A DNA stretch of 59,873 nucleotides from positions 1 to 59,873 of the forward strand of contig JBAROV010000244.1 in the NCBI GenBank assembly GCA_049642465.1, in the 5' to 3' direction. The first letter of the stretch is position 1. Every line of letters starts with the position of its first letter. Shown piece after piece: positions 43,137 through 51,907 of the stretch. The translations under genes and the position numbers were made by a program. Under the pieces are notes generated by a model that searched no databases, was not told where the DNA came from, and worked only from the letters and a program-made list of their open reading frames with translations. The DNA comes from CAWDPQ01 sp049642465 (GTDB lineage Bacteria; Acidobacteriota; Vicinamibacteria; Vicinamibacterales; 2-12-FULL-66-21).

Positions 43137-43849
43137 AAAAGTGCTCCCGCATCAGCATCAACGAAGAACGAGCAGTTCGGATGACGTCGCAGCAAGGACG
43201 CTGGAATCGTAACACCGATGTCCCGACGGACCGCTTCCCGGATGATGTTCGCCTTGCTCGATCCGGTTGCGAGGACCCAGACTTCATGTGATCCGAGAAT
43301 CGGTCCAAGTCCAACGGTCAGGCCCCACCGTGGAAGGTTCCCGTGAGTGAAGTAGCGGGCCGACGATTGGACCGTCGTGGGATGCAGTTGCACACGTCGC
43401 GTCGGACTGTCCGCAGCGGACCCGGGTTCGTTCATGCCGAGGTGTCCATTCAACCCGATGCCGAGGATCACCAGGTCGAAGCCACCCGCGATGCGCTCGT
43501 CGTACTCGGCGCAGACCCGGTCGAGATCCGGCGCCCACACGTCGAGACTGAAAAACCTCTCCGGAGGGAGTCGGACGGAATTGAGCAGCGTTTGCGGGAG
43601 GATGTTTCTGGCCAGACCCGGATCGTTGGGTGCCAATCCGCCGAACTCGTCGAGCGCAAAGATGTGGGTGGCCGCGAATGACCCCAGTCCGGCCTCCACG
43701 CTACGCACCATTTCGGCGTACACAGGGGCGGGGGTTGCGCCGGTTGGGAGGCAGATTGTCAGTTCGGGGTGGCTCCTCAGCCGGTCGCGCCAGAACGAGG
43801 CCACGCCGCTGACCCACGCGGCTGTCGAATCGAACCTGAGCAGGTTCAT
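43133..43849 (-). CDS. nagB: Glucosamine-6-phosphate deaminase (NagB family)
   Basis: A 238-residue cytoplasmic isomerase/deaminase that converts glucosamine-6-phosphate to fructose-6-phosphate and ammonia. Family marks: LPTGATPAPVY (phosphate loop), IFALDEFGGL (catalytic Asp) and LGIGLNGHLGMNEPG (the catalytic His segment that separates NagB from 6-phosphogluconolactonase). Length is slightly short of 260 and the C-terminal allosteric tail is lacking. It is in an operon with a Gfo/Idh/MocA gene upstream and a PHP gene downstream (4-bp overlap), hinting at amino-sugar catabolism. The activity is very likely, though not tested. Confidence 0.88.
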   Translation of the reverse strand: MNLLRFDSTAAWVSGVASFWRDRLRSHPELTICLPTGATPAPVYAEMVRSVEAGLGSFAATHIFALDEFGGLAPNDPGLARNILPQTLLNSVRLPPERFFSLDVWAPDLDRVCAEYDERIAGGFDLVILGIGLNGHLGMNEPGSAADSPTRRVQLHPTTVQSSARYFTHGNLPRWGLTVGLGPILGSHEVWVLATGSSKANIIREAVRRDIGVTIPASLLRRHPNCSFFVDADAGALL

Positions 43850-43860
43850 GCGCTACGGTC

Positions 43861-43878
43861 CCTTCGACAGGCTCAGGG
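43861..43878. repeat. CCTTCGACAGGCTCAGGG repeat
   Basis: A common intergenic bacterial repeat word. Here it spans the end of the Gfo/Idh/MocA gene: the TCA at its heart, read on the minus strand, is that gene's TGA stop codon. Confidence 0.6.
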
Positions 43879-44985
43879 CAGGCCCAGCCACAAGTCGATG
43901 GGCCTCGTGACCTTTCGGTGAAACGGCAGCGAAACCTTCTGTCCGATCCGCGCGGAGTGGTAGGCGGCATAGACCAGCTCCAGGACGGCGCGGCCGTCCT
44001 CGCCGGTGACGGCCGGCGGCTTGTCGTCTCGCACGCACGCGACGAAATGTTCGAGCTCGTGCGGGTAGCCCTGATTGAACGCTTCTTCGAACGTCGTGAA
44101 CGTCCAGCCCTGAGTCGAACCCGCTTTCTCCATGGCGTAGTCGTAACCCTTCGCGCTGTAGGTCAGCGCGGAGTTTCCCATGAAGAGGTCGGCGCTGATC
44201 ACCCCTTGGGTGCCCGCCACTTCGATGCGATCGTCCATCCCGCCGTGCTTCGCCCAGCTGTTCTCGACGACGCCGATCGCGCCGCCTTCGAACTCCACGA
44301 TCGACACCGAATTCTCCTCGCAGCGCGTGCGTGATCCGTGGATCAGGCCGCCCTGCATCTGTGCGTACACGCTCAGCGCTTTCGGACGTCCGCCAAGCAT
44401 CCAGCGCAGCCACGCGAAACCATGGCACCCCATGTCCATCAGCGCGCCGCCGCCGGACTGATTGACGTCGTAGAACCAATCGCTGTGCGGGCCCGAATGC
44501 TTCTCGGACTGCCGCATGTGATAAATCGTCCCGATCGCGCCCTGGTGCACGAGATGGCGTACACGCTCGTACTTCGGCGCAAAGCACAGCTCTTCGGCGT
44601 ACATCAGTTTGACGTTCTTTGCCTGACATGCCGCGATCATTCGGTCGGCGTCCTCCAGCGTCACAGAGAGCGGCTTCTCAATGATGACGTGCTTGCCTCC
44701 GTTGGCGGCGCTGATGACTGCGGATGCGTGAAGATGATTCGGGATGCAGATATCGACGATGTCACAACCCGACTGGGTGATGGTCTCTTCGAGGTCGGTA
44801 TACCAGCGGGGAATGCCGTGCTTACGCGCGAACACGCGCGCGCGATCCTCGTCGCGTGAGCAGACGGCGACGAGGTCGGCACCAGGCACGAATCGATGAT
44901 AGGACTCGGCGTGGATATCGGCGGCAAAGCCGGCGCCAATCAAGGCGATTCGTGCTTGTTGCGCTGAATGATCGCGTCGTACCAT
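43873..44985 (-). CDS. Gfo/Idh/MocA family oxidoreductase (cytoplasmic)
   Basis: 370 residues, no signal peptide. N-terminal Rossmann fold (IALIGAGFAADIHAESY), VDICIPNHLHA, the EKP motif (HVIIEKPLSVT) and the substrate domain containing GGGALMDMGCHGFAWLRWMLG (catalytic His region). It uses NAD(P) to oxidise sugars or inositols, or to open 3-keto-glycosides in some members. The stop is 24 bp before the deaminase start and lies in a repeat word. Unlike the copy at 4422 it lacks the Tat signal and the Gly/Arg block. The substrate is unknown. Confidence 0.9.
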   Translation of the reverse strand: MVRRDHSAQQARIALIGAGFAADIHAESYHRFVPGADLVAVCSRDEDRARVFARKHGIPRWYTDLEETITQSGCDIVDICIPNHLHASAVISAANGGKHVIIEKPLSVTLEDADRMIAACQAKNVKLMYAEELCFAPKYERVRHLVHQGAIGTIYHMRQSEKHSGPHSDWFYDVNQSGGGALMDMGCHGFAWLRWMLGGRPKALSVYAQMQGGLIHGSRTRCEENSVSIVEFEGGAIGVVENSWAKHGGMDDRIEVAGTQGVISADLFMGNSALTYSAKGYDYAMEKAGSTQGWTFTTFEEAFNQGYPHELEHFVACVRDDKPPAVTGEDGRAVLELVYAAYHSARIGQKVSLPFHRKVTRPIDLWLGLP

Positions 44986-44989
44986 TCGA

Positions 44990-45853
44990 TCAATAGCGGC
45001 ACGATGCGGGATTGGACTTCACGAAATACGCCTTGTAGTTCCTGGCTTTCGCGTCGGTGCAGCCCTCCAGATTCAGCAATTCCACTTTCCGGAAATCGAT
45101 CGGCGCGGTTTCCGCCTGAAGCGAGATGTAACCGCCGGTCAGCGGCGTACCGTCCACTTTGACTTTCGGATCCGTCGGACTCGCGCTCCCGCCTCCAATC
45201 TGCGGTTTCGTGTACTCGAGCACGGTCGCGCCGTCGACCACGTGCCGGACGAGCTCGTCACCATGAACGAGGACCTCGACGCGGACCCATTGATCGCCGT
45301 CGTAGGTCTTCGACGTGGAGTTGGTACAGTGCCGCGTCACGAGCGCGCCATTCATGACGATGTTCGTCCCCGGTGTGCAGAGATTCGCCGTTGACCGTGG
45401 CTTGCCGTCACCGAGGCCCCCGAGCAGCTGGACCTCAATTGAAATTGGAAAATCCTGGTCCTTCAGCATCGTCTGCGGCGCCGGAGAGTGGAGCATCAAA
45501 CCGTTGTTGCGGATCGCCCACGCGAGATCGGTGCGCTCGGTCTTGACCTGCTGTTCGACGAAACGGTATTCGGCAGCCAGCAGATAGTAGTTGAACGGTT
45601 CACGATAAAAGAGGTGCCCGAATTCGTCGTTGAACGTCGTCCACTTGTCGTAGCGAACTTTGAGCAGGCCATCCTCGACGCGGAACGTGTCGTTGACGTT
45701 GACGCCGAGATCGTAGTGGCGGAACTTCGCAGTCCAGTCCTTCAGATCGCGGCCGTTGAACAACTGAATCCAGTCCTTCGGGTCGGCTTTGTTCTGAGCC
45801 GACTGGAGAGCTGGGGCACACAGACACAGCAACAATGTGAAACAGGCTTTCAT
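44990..45853 (-). CDS. DUF1080 (3-keto-disaccharide hydrolase family) protein with Cys-containing tail
   Basis: 287 residues. ATG 45853 with GGGAGG upstream gives a signal peptide (MKACFTLLLCLCAPALQSAQ) directly. The DUF1080 domain starts WIQLFNGRDLKDWTAKF and includes DLAWAIRNNGLMLHSPAPQTM and GEL-like VLVHGDELVRHVVDG. A C-terminal appendix, NLEGCTDAKARNYKAYFVK and then a second Cys, is shared by one branch of the family and may form a disulfide-bonded tail. It is 4 bp before the Gfo/Idh/MocA gene. It likely hydrolyses or dehydrates 3-keto sugars; the evidence is family and context only. Confidence 0.88.
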   Translation of the reverse strand: MKACFTLLLCLCAPALQSAQNKADPKDWIQLFNGRDLKDWTAKFRHYDLGVNVNDTFRVEDGLLKVRYDKWTTFNDEFGHLFYREPFNYYLLAAEYRFVEQQVKTERTDLAWAIRNNGLMLHSPAPQTMLKDQDFPISIEVQLLGGLGDGKPRSTANLCTPGTNIVMNGALVTRHCTNSTSKTYDGDQWVRVEVLVHGDELVRHVVDGATVLEYTKPQIGGGSASPTDPKVKVDGTPLTGGYISLQAETAPIDFRKVELLNLEGCTDAKARNYKAYFVKSNPASCRY

Positions 45854-45873
45854 CGGCTCGATGCCTCCCGGAT

Positions 45874-45915
45874 CAACTCCCAACTCCCAACTTCCAACTC
45901 CCAATGCCCAACTCC
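45874..45915. repeat. Six tandem 7-bp units (CAACTCC)
   Basis: Heptamers begin at 45874, 45881, 45888, 45895, 45902 and 45909, four of them exact CAACTCC. This is the same unit as the arms of the 20277-20423 element. No inverted partner arm was seen nearby. Confidence 0.85.
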
Positions 45916-45942
45916 CAAAAGGGCTGGGTCACAGTCTCTCTT

Positions 45943-48900
45943 CTACTTCAGACGGCTCAGGAATTCGACGAGATCGCGTATCTCTCTCGGCTTCAGCACC
46001 AGCCCCATCGGCGGCATCGCTGACACCGGATTCGTGCGCGAGACGATCTCGGTCTTGGCGACGCGTTGCTCAACCGCAGGGGTGCCAACCGCGACGACGA
46101 GGTGGGTGTCGGTCTCTTCGCGGAGTGTGCCCTCCACCGGTTGGCCGTTCTTCAGTTTGATCGACACCGTGCCAAAGCCCGGTGCGATACGGGCGTTGGG
46201 TTCGAGCAGCGCCTGCAGAATCTGCTCGCGCTGGAGCGTCGCGCCGATGTTCGACAGATTTGGCCCCACGTCGGCCCCCCTGCCGCCGAGTGAGTGACAC
46301 CGCGGGCACCCGGCTGCGGCGTTCTCGACGTAGACGTCGCGACCGCGCGAAGGCTGTCCACCGCGCAGCAGCGCGGGCTTGAAGGCATCGACGAGCGTGT
46401 CCGCATCCTTCGATTCTTGATACGCCTGCAGTCTCGCCTGCAGCGACTTCGAGGCGCCCGCTTGAACGGCATCGACCAGATCGATGTGCAACTCGGGTGC
46501 AAGCTTGCCGGCAACCAGCTGGTCCACGTAGCGGCCGAGCACCTCGTAGGCCGGTGCGGTTTTGAGCGTCCCAAGTACCTCGAACGCCCCTTGCTGCTCC
46601 GAGACCGAGCCTGATTTGATGATTGTCTCGAGATGCTGGGCTTTTGCGGCATCGCTCAGCGGCAGCGTCGGGAGGATGTTCAGCGCGGCACGTCGGACCG
46701 ACGGGTCCCGGTCGGCGAGCGCAGTCTTCATTACGCCGTCCATATTGGGCGCTTTGAGGGCCTGCATCGCTCTGAGCGCGGCAAGGCGGACCTCCGGCGC
46801 GGGGTCGGAGCGGATTTGTGCCAGCAGAACCGGCGTCGCGGCTGTCACACCGAGACGTCCTGCAGCGTCGGCGAGCGCGATCTTGATGGCGGGACTGGCG
46901 TCCGCCTTGGCCAGCGAGTCGATCAAACGCTCGACCGTAGCCCGCGCCGCTGCGCCGTCGCGCGTTCCTTGTGGGGCGCCGAGATACATGCCGTCCACCC
47001 GGTCGAGTGGTGAAGGATCCATCCAAACGCCGAGCACACTGATGGCTTCTGCGCGCATCTCATCCGGGCGGCCGACATCGGCCGCGAAGGCGGCCACCCG
47101 AGACAGCGCGTCGTTGGTGCCGACGCGAAGACTGGCATTGATGGCCCGGCGCAGGGTTGGTTCATTGGTGAACCGCCTTTCACCCAGGATCTGCGCGAGT
47201 GCGGGCACCGCCGCCTCGATCGATCCGTCGTCATTGATGGCTCGCGCAGCCTGTGTGACGATGCCCTCGTCCGTGTCGGTGAGAAACTTCGCCACGTCTG
47301 CATGCCGCATTCGGCGGAGCGCGACGAGTGCCGCAAGCCGTACCCCACGGGAAGGATGTTGTGACAGAGCCGAAATGGCCGCCGCGTCGCCAATCCGAGA
47401 TAGCGCCAGACTTCCCGCGTGTCGGAGATACACGTCGCGGTCGTTGTTCTCCGCAAGCATTTCAACGAGAGGAGCGACAGCCGGCTTGTAGGCCAGCCGA
47501 CCGAGTGCTTCAGCAGCAAAAAAACGTGCGCGAGGCGTCGAATCTTTCAACAGCGGCAGCAAGGCCGACGCGGATGCGGCGTGACCGACGTCGCCGATCA
47601 TCTTTGCTGACTGGGCCCTCATCTCCGGATCGTCATCCTTCAGAAATTGCGCGAGGTGCGTCGCATGTTGCGCGTCTTTTCGGGCGAGCTGGGCGAGGCC
47701 CCACAACCCGTGAATGCGGCCGAACTGATCCCCCCTGTCACGCACGGCCGCCAGCAACGTCTGAACATCCCCGCGCCGGACGAGTTCGAACTGTGCTTTC
47801 TGCCGCACGCGCATGTCCACGTGGCGAAGCAGCGTTTCCAGATCCCCGACGTTCCGGGAGGTGAAGTCTGCCGCCAGGAGTGACTGGACTTCCTTGCGGA
47901 TCGGCGTACCGGCCACTTTCGGTGCGTCCAGCTTCCACAGCCGTCCGCTGTTTTTCGAATCCCAACCTGTCACCCAGTCGGTGAGATACAGCGCTCCGTC
48001 GGGTCCGATCTTCATTCCAACGGTGAGAACGCCTCGCAAGAGCACTTTTTCGTTGTCGAGCGCAAAGCCCGCCCCTTCCTCTTTCAATGTGAACGCGTAG
48101 ATGCGCGCGTTGGCGGGTGCACCCGGAAAGCTCGACACCATGAAGTGCTTGCGCCACTCCTCAGACAACGCCGTGCCCGGGTTGTAGACCATGCCCGATG
48201 GTCCGGCGTGCCACGGCGCAACGGGAGGAATGATGTGAGCCGCTTGCCCTTCGAAGCGCGGCTTGAACATCTCCTCATCCATCCACACGTTGTAGCGATT
48301 GTTCTTCGGGTCGGTGTACTTGCCGTACTGCCAGTTGGAGCGCCACCCGCTGTCCGATCCATTCGGGATGTACACCAGACGCTCGAACTCGCCCTGGTGG
48401 TCGCCATCGTTGTCCACGCTGATCAGGTTTCCGTGTTCGTCGAACGAGAACTCCTGCAGATTGCGTATCCCAGTGGCGAAAACCTCGAAATCCGTTCCGT
48501 CCGGGTTCGATCGCAGCACCCCTCCCTGATTCGGGTACGGCCATCGTCTTCCCGTCTTGTCAACAACGTTGAAGCCCATGTCGCCGACTTCCCAGTACAA
48601 CCGGCCATCGGGCCCCATCATCACGCCGGAAATCCCGTGTCCGCCAAACGCCGGATGGATGTTGTAGCCCTCGCTGATGGGAATCTGCTGATCGATGTCA
48701 CCGTCCCCATTCTGATCGCGCAACCGGTACACGCCAGGCGCGACCCCGACAATGAGATCACCCTCGTGATAAAGGAGGCCGCCCGCAATGTCGTAGCTCG
48801 GGTCAGCGTTGAAGTTCTCGATCAGAATGCGCGACTCGTCCGCGACACCGTCACCGTCGGTGTCCTGGATGCGATGAATGCGCTCCTTGTACTCGGCCAG

Positions 48901-49380
48901 ATCCCGCCAGTCTCGCGAGCCGTCCTTGTTGAAGTCCTCGATCCACGTCGTGGCCGCGCTGCGCTCGGGAGCCATTTCCTTCCGATAGAACGCCAGCAGG
49001 TCTTCAGTCGTCTTGAGGGTGTGTGCCGGCGTGAACCAGGTTGGATGGCCACGGATGTCGAGCGGCATGTTGTTGCGCGTCGAACTCGTCACATACACCA
49101 CACCGCGCGGATCCAGTTCGATGGCCACTGGATCGACGACGAGCTGTTCGGGCGCCCAGAGCGTGAGCTCGAGGCCGGCCGGCACGTCCACTGAGACTTC
49201 GTCGCGCGCTTGCTTGGCCAGGCGTACGGCGTCTGTCTGACTCAGTCGGACGAGCTTGGGATGTGGAGGAGTCGCGGGCCCCTGACTGCCCGTGAGCACA
49301 GCAGCGGAGAAGGTGACGAGCATCGCGACACTGCTCCACGGACGAAGCGGGAGGTTGCGAAGAGGAGTGTTCGACGTCAC
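45943..49380 (-). CDS. Exported propeller + HEAT-repeat + cytochrome c protein (PVC-type)
   Basis: About 1145 residues. A signal-like N-terminus from GTG 49380 is followed by a six-bladed propeller of the PVC/sorbosone-dehydrogenase type (about 30-480; VPAGLELTLWAPEQL, GVYRLRDQNGDGDIDQ, YWEVGDMGFNVVDKTG, WGPSGMVYNPGT-like GPSGMVYNPGTAL). Some 500 residues of HEAT repeats come next (VRLAALVALRRM, VRLAALRAMQALK and others), then a C-terminal cytochrome c domain with CPRCH (heme site) and MPPMG as distal Met. It would oxidise a sugar and pass electrons to heme; this is inferred from family. ATG 49323 is an alternative start. Confidence 0.88.
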   Translation of the reverse strand: MTSNTPLRNLPLRPWSSVAMLVTFSAAVLTGSQGPATPPHPKLVRLSQTDAVRLAKQARDEVSVDVPAGLELTLWAPEQLVVDPVAIELDPRGVVYVTSSTRNNMPLDIRGHPTWFTPAHTLKTTEDLLAFYRKEMAPERSAATTWIEDFNKDGSRDWRDLAEYKERIHRIQDTDGDGVADESRILIENFNADPSYDIAGGLLYHEGDLIVGVAPGVYRLRDQNGDGDIDQQIPISEGYNIHPAFGGHGISGVMMGPDGRLYWEVGDMGFNVVDKTGRRWPYPNQGGVLRSNPDGTDFEVFATGIRNLQEFSFDEHGNLISVDNDGDHQGEFERLVYIPNGSDSGWRSNWQYGKYTDPKNNRYNVWMDEEMFKPRFEGQAAHIIPPVAPWHAGPSGMVYNPGTALSEEWRKHFMVSSFPGAPANARIYAFTLKEEGAGFALDNEKVLLRGVLTVGMKIGPDGALYLTDWVTGWDSKNSGRLWKLDAPKVAGTPIRKEVQSLLAADFTSRNVGDLETLLRHVDMRVRQKAQFELVRRGDVQTLLAAVRDRGDQFGRIHGLWGLAQLARKDAQHATHLAQFLKDDDPEMRAQSAKMIGDVGHAASASALLPLLKDSTPRARFFAAEALGRLAYKPAVAPLVEMLAENNDRDVYLRHAGSLALSRIGDAAAISALSQHPSRGVRLAALVALRRMRHADVAKFLTDTDEGIVTQAARAINDDGSIEAAVPALAQILGERRFTNEPTLRRAINASLRVGTNDALSRVAAFAADVGRPDEMRAEAISVLGVWMDPSPLDRVDGMYLGAPQGTRDGAAARATVERLIDSLAKADASPAIKIALADAAGRLGVTAATPVLLAQIRSDPAPEVRLAALRAMQALKAPNMDGVMKTALADRDPSVRRAALNILPTLPLSDAAKAQHLETIIKSGSVSEQQGAFEVLGTLKTAPAYEVLGRYVDQLVAGKLAPELHIDLVDAVQAGASKSLQARLQAYQESKDADTLVDAFKPALLRGGQPSRGRDVYVENAAAGCPRCHSLGGRGADVGPNLSNIGATLQREQILQALLEPNARIAPGFGTVSIKLKNGQPVEGTLREETDTHLVVAVGTPAVEQRVAKTEIVSRTNPVSAMPPMGLVLKPREIRDLVEFLSRLK

Positions 49381-49400
49381 GGCGGGGATGCTAGCACAAT

Positions 49401-49440
49401 GAGAACGGGAGAACGGGAGAACGGGAGAACGGGAGATCGG
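49401..49440. repeat. Five tandem 8-bp units (GAGAACGG)
   Basis: Exact units at 49401, 49409, 49417 and 49425, with a GAGATCGG variant at 49433, lie between two divergent genes. A TTTAAT at 49442-49447 follows at once, 6 bp before ATG 49454. Confidence 0.9.
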
Positions 49441-49453
49441 GTTTAATACCGAC

Positions 49454-50380
49454 ATGAGGCTCAACGATCGGCGAACGTTTCTCAAGACGATTGTGGGAAC
49501 CGGTGCGGCCTGGCGTTTCGCGACTGGCGTGACGGCCGCCGACACGATGTTCGTGTCACTCAACGGTTCGCTCACGCGGCAGATGCCCTGGCCGGACTTC
49601 GCGCGCCTCGCGGCTCGACTGGGCTACGGCGGTGTGGACGTCAATCTGGGGGCTGCGAGGAAGGAGGGCGCGGCGGCCACCCGAGCGCTCCTGAGCGAAC
49701 TCAAGATCAAGCCGGGGATCCTTTCCTTGCCTGTTCGCATCGGCGTTGCCGAGGACGCCGCGTTTCAGGAAGACATGAAGGGACTCGGGGACGCGGCGGC
49801 GTTCGCGGCCGAAATCGCATGCCCGCGAATGATGACGGTGCTGCCGCCGTCCAGCCAGACGCCCAAGCCGGAGTATCGCAAGATCATCAAAGACAGGGTG
49901 GTCGCCGTTAACGAGGTGCTGGCGAAATCCAACGTGCGATTAGGACTCGAGTTCCTGGGCCCGCTGCATTTCCGTACGCGCAATCCTCACGAGTTCATCT
50001 GGCGCATGGACGAGGCGCTCCAGTTCAGCAAGGAATGCGGCCCGAACATCGGTCTCACCCTGGACGCCTGGCATTGGCATCACGCCGGGGCCACGGCGGC
50101 CGACATCCTCAACGCAGGCAAATCACGCATCGTCCACGTGCATGTGTCCGACGCCCGGAAGCAGGCTCCGGAAGACGTTCGCGATAATCAGCGCGTCATG
50201 CCCGGCGAGGGCGTGATCGATCTCGGGACCTTTTTCAAATCCCTTCAGCATGTCGGGTATACCGATGCCGTCAGCCCTGAGCCGATCGGCCGCGTGCCGC
50301 CGGAAATGTCGCCGGAAGAAGGGGCGCGGCTGGGGTTGGAGACCACGCGGGCGGCAATGAAAAGCGCGGGGGTCCTGTAG
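49454..50380 (+). CDS. Sugar phosphate isomerase/epimerase-like TIM barrel, Tat-exported
   Basis: 308 residues. The leader RRTFLKTIVGTGAAW is a clear Tat signal. The TIM-barrel landmarks are LGYGGVDVNL, LGLEFLGPLHF, GLTLDAWHWHHAG and the C-terminal SPEPIGR. No Gly/Arg block, unlike the copy at 6131. It is divergent from the cytochrome gene and followed by the DUF1080-lectin gene. Family members isomerise or hydrate sugars or hydroxypyruvate; an exported member acting on keto sugars would fit this block (inference). Confidence 0.87.
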   Translation: MRLNDRRTFLKTIVGTGAAWRFATGVTAADTMFVSLNGSLTRQMPWPDFARLAARLGYGGVDVNLGAARKEGAAATRALLSELKIKPGILSLPVRIGVAEDAAFQEDMKGLGDAAAFAAEIACPRMMTVLPPSSQTPKPEYRKIIKDRVVAVNEVLAKSNVRLGLEFLGPLHFRTRNPHEFIWRMDEALQFSKECGPNIGLTLDAWHWHHAGATAADILNAGKSRIVHVHVSDARKQAPEDVRDNQRVMPGEGVIDLGTFFKSLQHVGYTDAVSPEPIGRVPPEMSPEEGARLGLETTRAAMKSAGVL

Positions 50381-50381
50381 G

Positions 50382-50406
50382 GTGCCACTTTGGCACTCTG
50401 TCACTT
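50382..50406 (+). terminator. Weak stem-loop after the isomerase-like gene
   Basis: GTGCCA, a 3-nt loop and TGGCAC (50382-50396), then TTTTT eight bases later. The T run is too far for a standard terminator, so the call is weak. Confidence 0.3.
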
Positions 50407-50427
50407 TTTCGCATAGACTGCCGCCCT

Positions 50428-51690
50428 ATGAAATCTCTCCTTTTCGTATGCCCCTTGCTTCTCACGTTGGTCCAGGCCCCCACGCCCGAGCCTGGCTTTA
50501 CGTCGCTCTTCAACGGGAAGGACTTCACCGGCTGGAAGATCAGCAACCCCGATTCCTTCAAGATTGAAGACGGCGCAATCGTTGCGAACGGTACTGCCGG
50601 ACACGCGTTCTACGACGGTCCCTTCCGCAACCACACGTTTCGAAACTTCGAGCTGAAGGTGGACCTGATGACGCGCCCGAACTCCAACGGCGGCGTCTAC
50701 GTGGCCACAGAGTTCCAGGAGAAGGGTTTTCCGCGAAAGGGTTTCGAAATTCAGGTGAACAACACCTACAAGGATCCGGTGAAGAGCGGGAGTCTCTATC
50801 ACGTTTCGGACATTTTCGAGGCGCCTGCGAAAGACAACGAGTGGTTCACCGAGTACATCATCGTGCAGGGGAACACCATCACGGTGAAAGTGAACGACAA
50901 GCAGGTGGTGCAGTGGACGCAGCCCGCCGACTGGACTGGCGGACGCGAGGGGCCGGGACGAACGCTTGCTGACGGAACCGTTGCCTTGCAGGCGCACGAT
51001 CCAGGCAGCACCGTGTATTACAAGAACATTCGCATCAAGCCGCTCGACGCCCCGCAGGCGCAAGGCACCACGGGGGCGCAGGCGCCAGGCGCACAGCCGA
51101 AGCAGCCCATGTCGTTCTTCGTTACGAGCGTTGGACTCGGCAAGGGAGCCAACCTTGGTGGTCTCGAGGGGGCGGATAAGCACTGTCAGGCGCTCGCGTC
51201 TGCTGTTGGTGCGGGCGATCGCACGTGGCGCGCGTATCTCAGCACGCAAGGTCCGAATGCGGTCAGCGCCCGCGATCGAATCGGCAAGGGGCCTTGGTAC
51301 AACGTGAAAGGGCAATCAATCGCGCGGGACCTCGAGCATCTGCATGGAGACACGCTCGATCTGGCGCGCATGGGGAACACGCTCACGAGAGCGACCGCGC
51401 TCAGCGAAAAGGGGGAGCCGATCAAGGGCGTGGGTGACAAACCGAACGAGCACGACATCCTGACAGGCTCGCAACTCGACGGCCGCGCATACACGGACAC
51501 CGCGGATCACACCTGCAATGGCTGGACGAGCGACAGCACCGGCACGGCGCAGGTGGGTCATCACGATCGGACCGGCGGGCCTGGCACATCGTGGAACTCC
51601 GTGCACGCGACGAAAGGATGCAGCCAGGAAAACCTGGTCAGCACCGGCGGCGCGGGGCTGTTCTACTGCTTCTCCCCGGGGGTGAAATAG
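50428..51690 (+). CDS. DUF1080 domain fused to a lectin-like domain, exported
   Basis: 420 residues. Signal peptide, then DUF1080 (about 25-205; GFTSLFNGKDFTGWK, GGVYVATEFQEKGFPRKGFEIQVN, GSTVYYKNIRIKPLD). An Ala/Gln/Pro-rich linker (about 206-228) leads to a second domain of some 190 residues that resembles the lectin/endostatin-like C-type fold: FFVTSVGLGKGANLGGLEGADKHC, WRAYLSTQG, RIGKGPWYN, NEHDILTGSQLDG and GLFYCFSPG. Four Cys there could form disulfides. The pairing suggests a sugar-binding module attached to a 3-keto-glycoside enzyme. The second half is recognised by pattern, so its activity is open. Confidence 0.82.
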   Translation: MKSLLFVCPLLLTLVQAPTPEPGFTSLFNGKDFTGWKISNPDSFKIEDGAIVANGTAGHAFYDGPFRNHTFRNFELKVDLMTRPNSNGGVYVATEFQEKGFPRKGFEIQVNNTYKDPVKSGSLYHVSDIFEAPAKDNEWFTEYIIVQGNTITVKVNDKQVVQWTQPADWTGGREGPGRTLADGTVALQAHDPGSTVYYKNIRIKPLDAPQAQGTTGAQAPGAQPKQPMSFFVTSVGLGKGANLGGLEGADKHCQALASAVGAGDRTWRAYLSTQGPNAVSARDRIGKGPWYNVKGQSIARDLEHLHGDTLDLARMGNTLTRATALSEKGEPIKGVGDKPNEHDILTGSQLDGRAYTDTADHTCNGWTSDSTGTAQVGHHDRTGGPGTSWNSVHATKGCSQENLVSTGGAGLFYCFSPGVK

Positions 51691-51705
51691 ATCGGGGCTC
51701 GGGGT

Positions 51706-51757
51706 TCGGCTTGTCCGCCGTAGCGCCGAGCGCGGAGGCGGAGACTCGGCTTGTCCG
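51706..51757. repeat. Repeat word TCGGCTTGTCCG, twice, around a GC-rich core
   Basis: TCGGCTTGTCCG occurs at about 51706-51717 and again at 51746-51757, with GCCGAGCGCGGAGGC-type sequence between. This is a widespread intergenic repeat. It abuts a gene relic. Confidence 0.6.
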
Positions 51758-51760
51758 CTC

Positions 51761-51907
51761 ATCGATCGGTCGCCGTTCGACCAGCCGCAACTGCGCCCGC
51801 GGGGCATTCATACCGTGTTCGTCAACGGCGCGCCGGTCTGGGGGGCAGATGGTGACGGCCCGCCTCCAGGCCGCGTGATCCGCAACCCGCGCGCACGACT
51901 GAAGTAG
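51761..51907 (+). pseudogene. Relic: C-terminus of a D-aminoacylase/amidohydrolase-like protein
   Basis: A 49-codon open stretch ends in TAG 51907 and reads DRSPFDQPQLRPRGIHTVF then VNGAPVW and PPGRVIRNP. This is the pattern of the C-terminal strand and tail of N-acyl-D-amino-acid deacylases and related amidohydrolases (VFVNG...GxxPGRVLR). No start codon or upstream domain exists; it is cut off by the repeat at 51706-51757. The 394-bp gap 51691-52084 holds only the repeat, this relic and the M16 gene leader. Confidence 0.6.

Noticed and set aside
49401..49440. Possible CRISPR or iteron origin
   Set aside because: Units of 8 bp in direct contact are simple tandem repeats; there is no replication gene nearby.
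45943..49575. A longer form of the propeller-cytochrome protein starting at 49575
   Set aside because: The extra 65 residues are antisense to the Tat signal of the gene at 49454 and translate the tandem octamers; GTG 49380 is more sensible.
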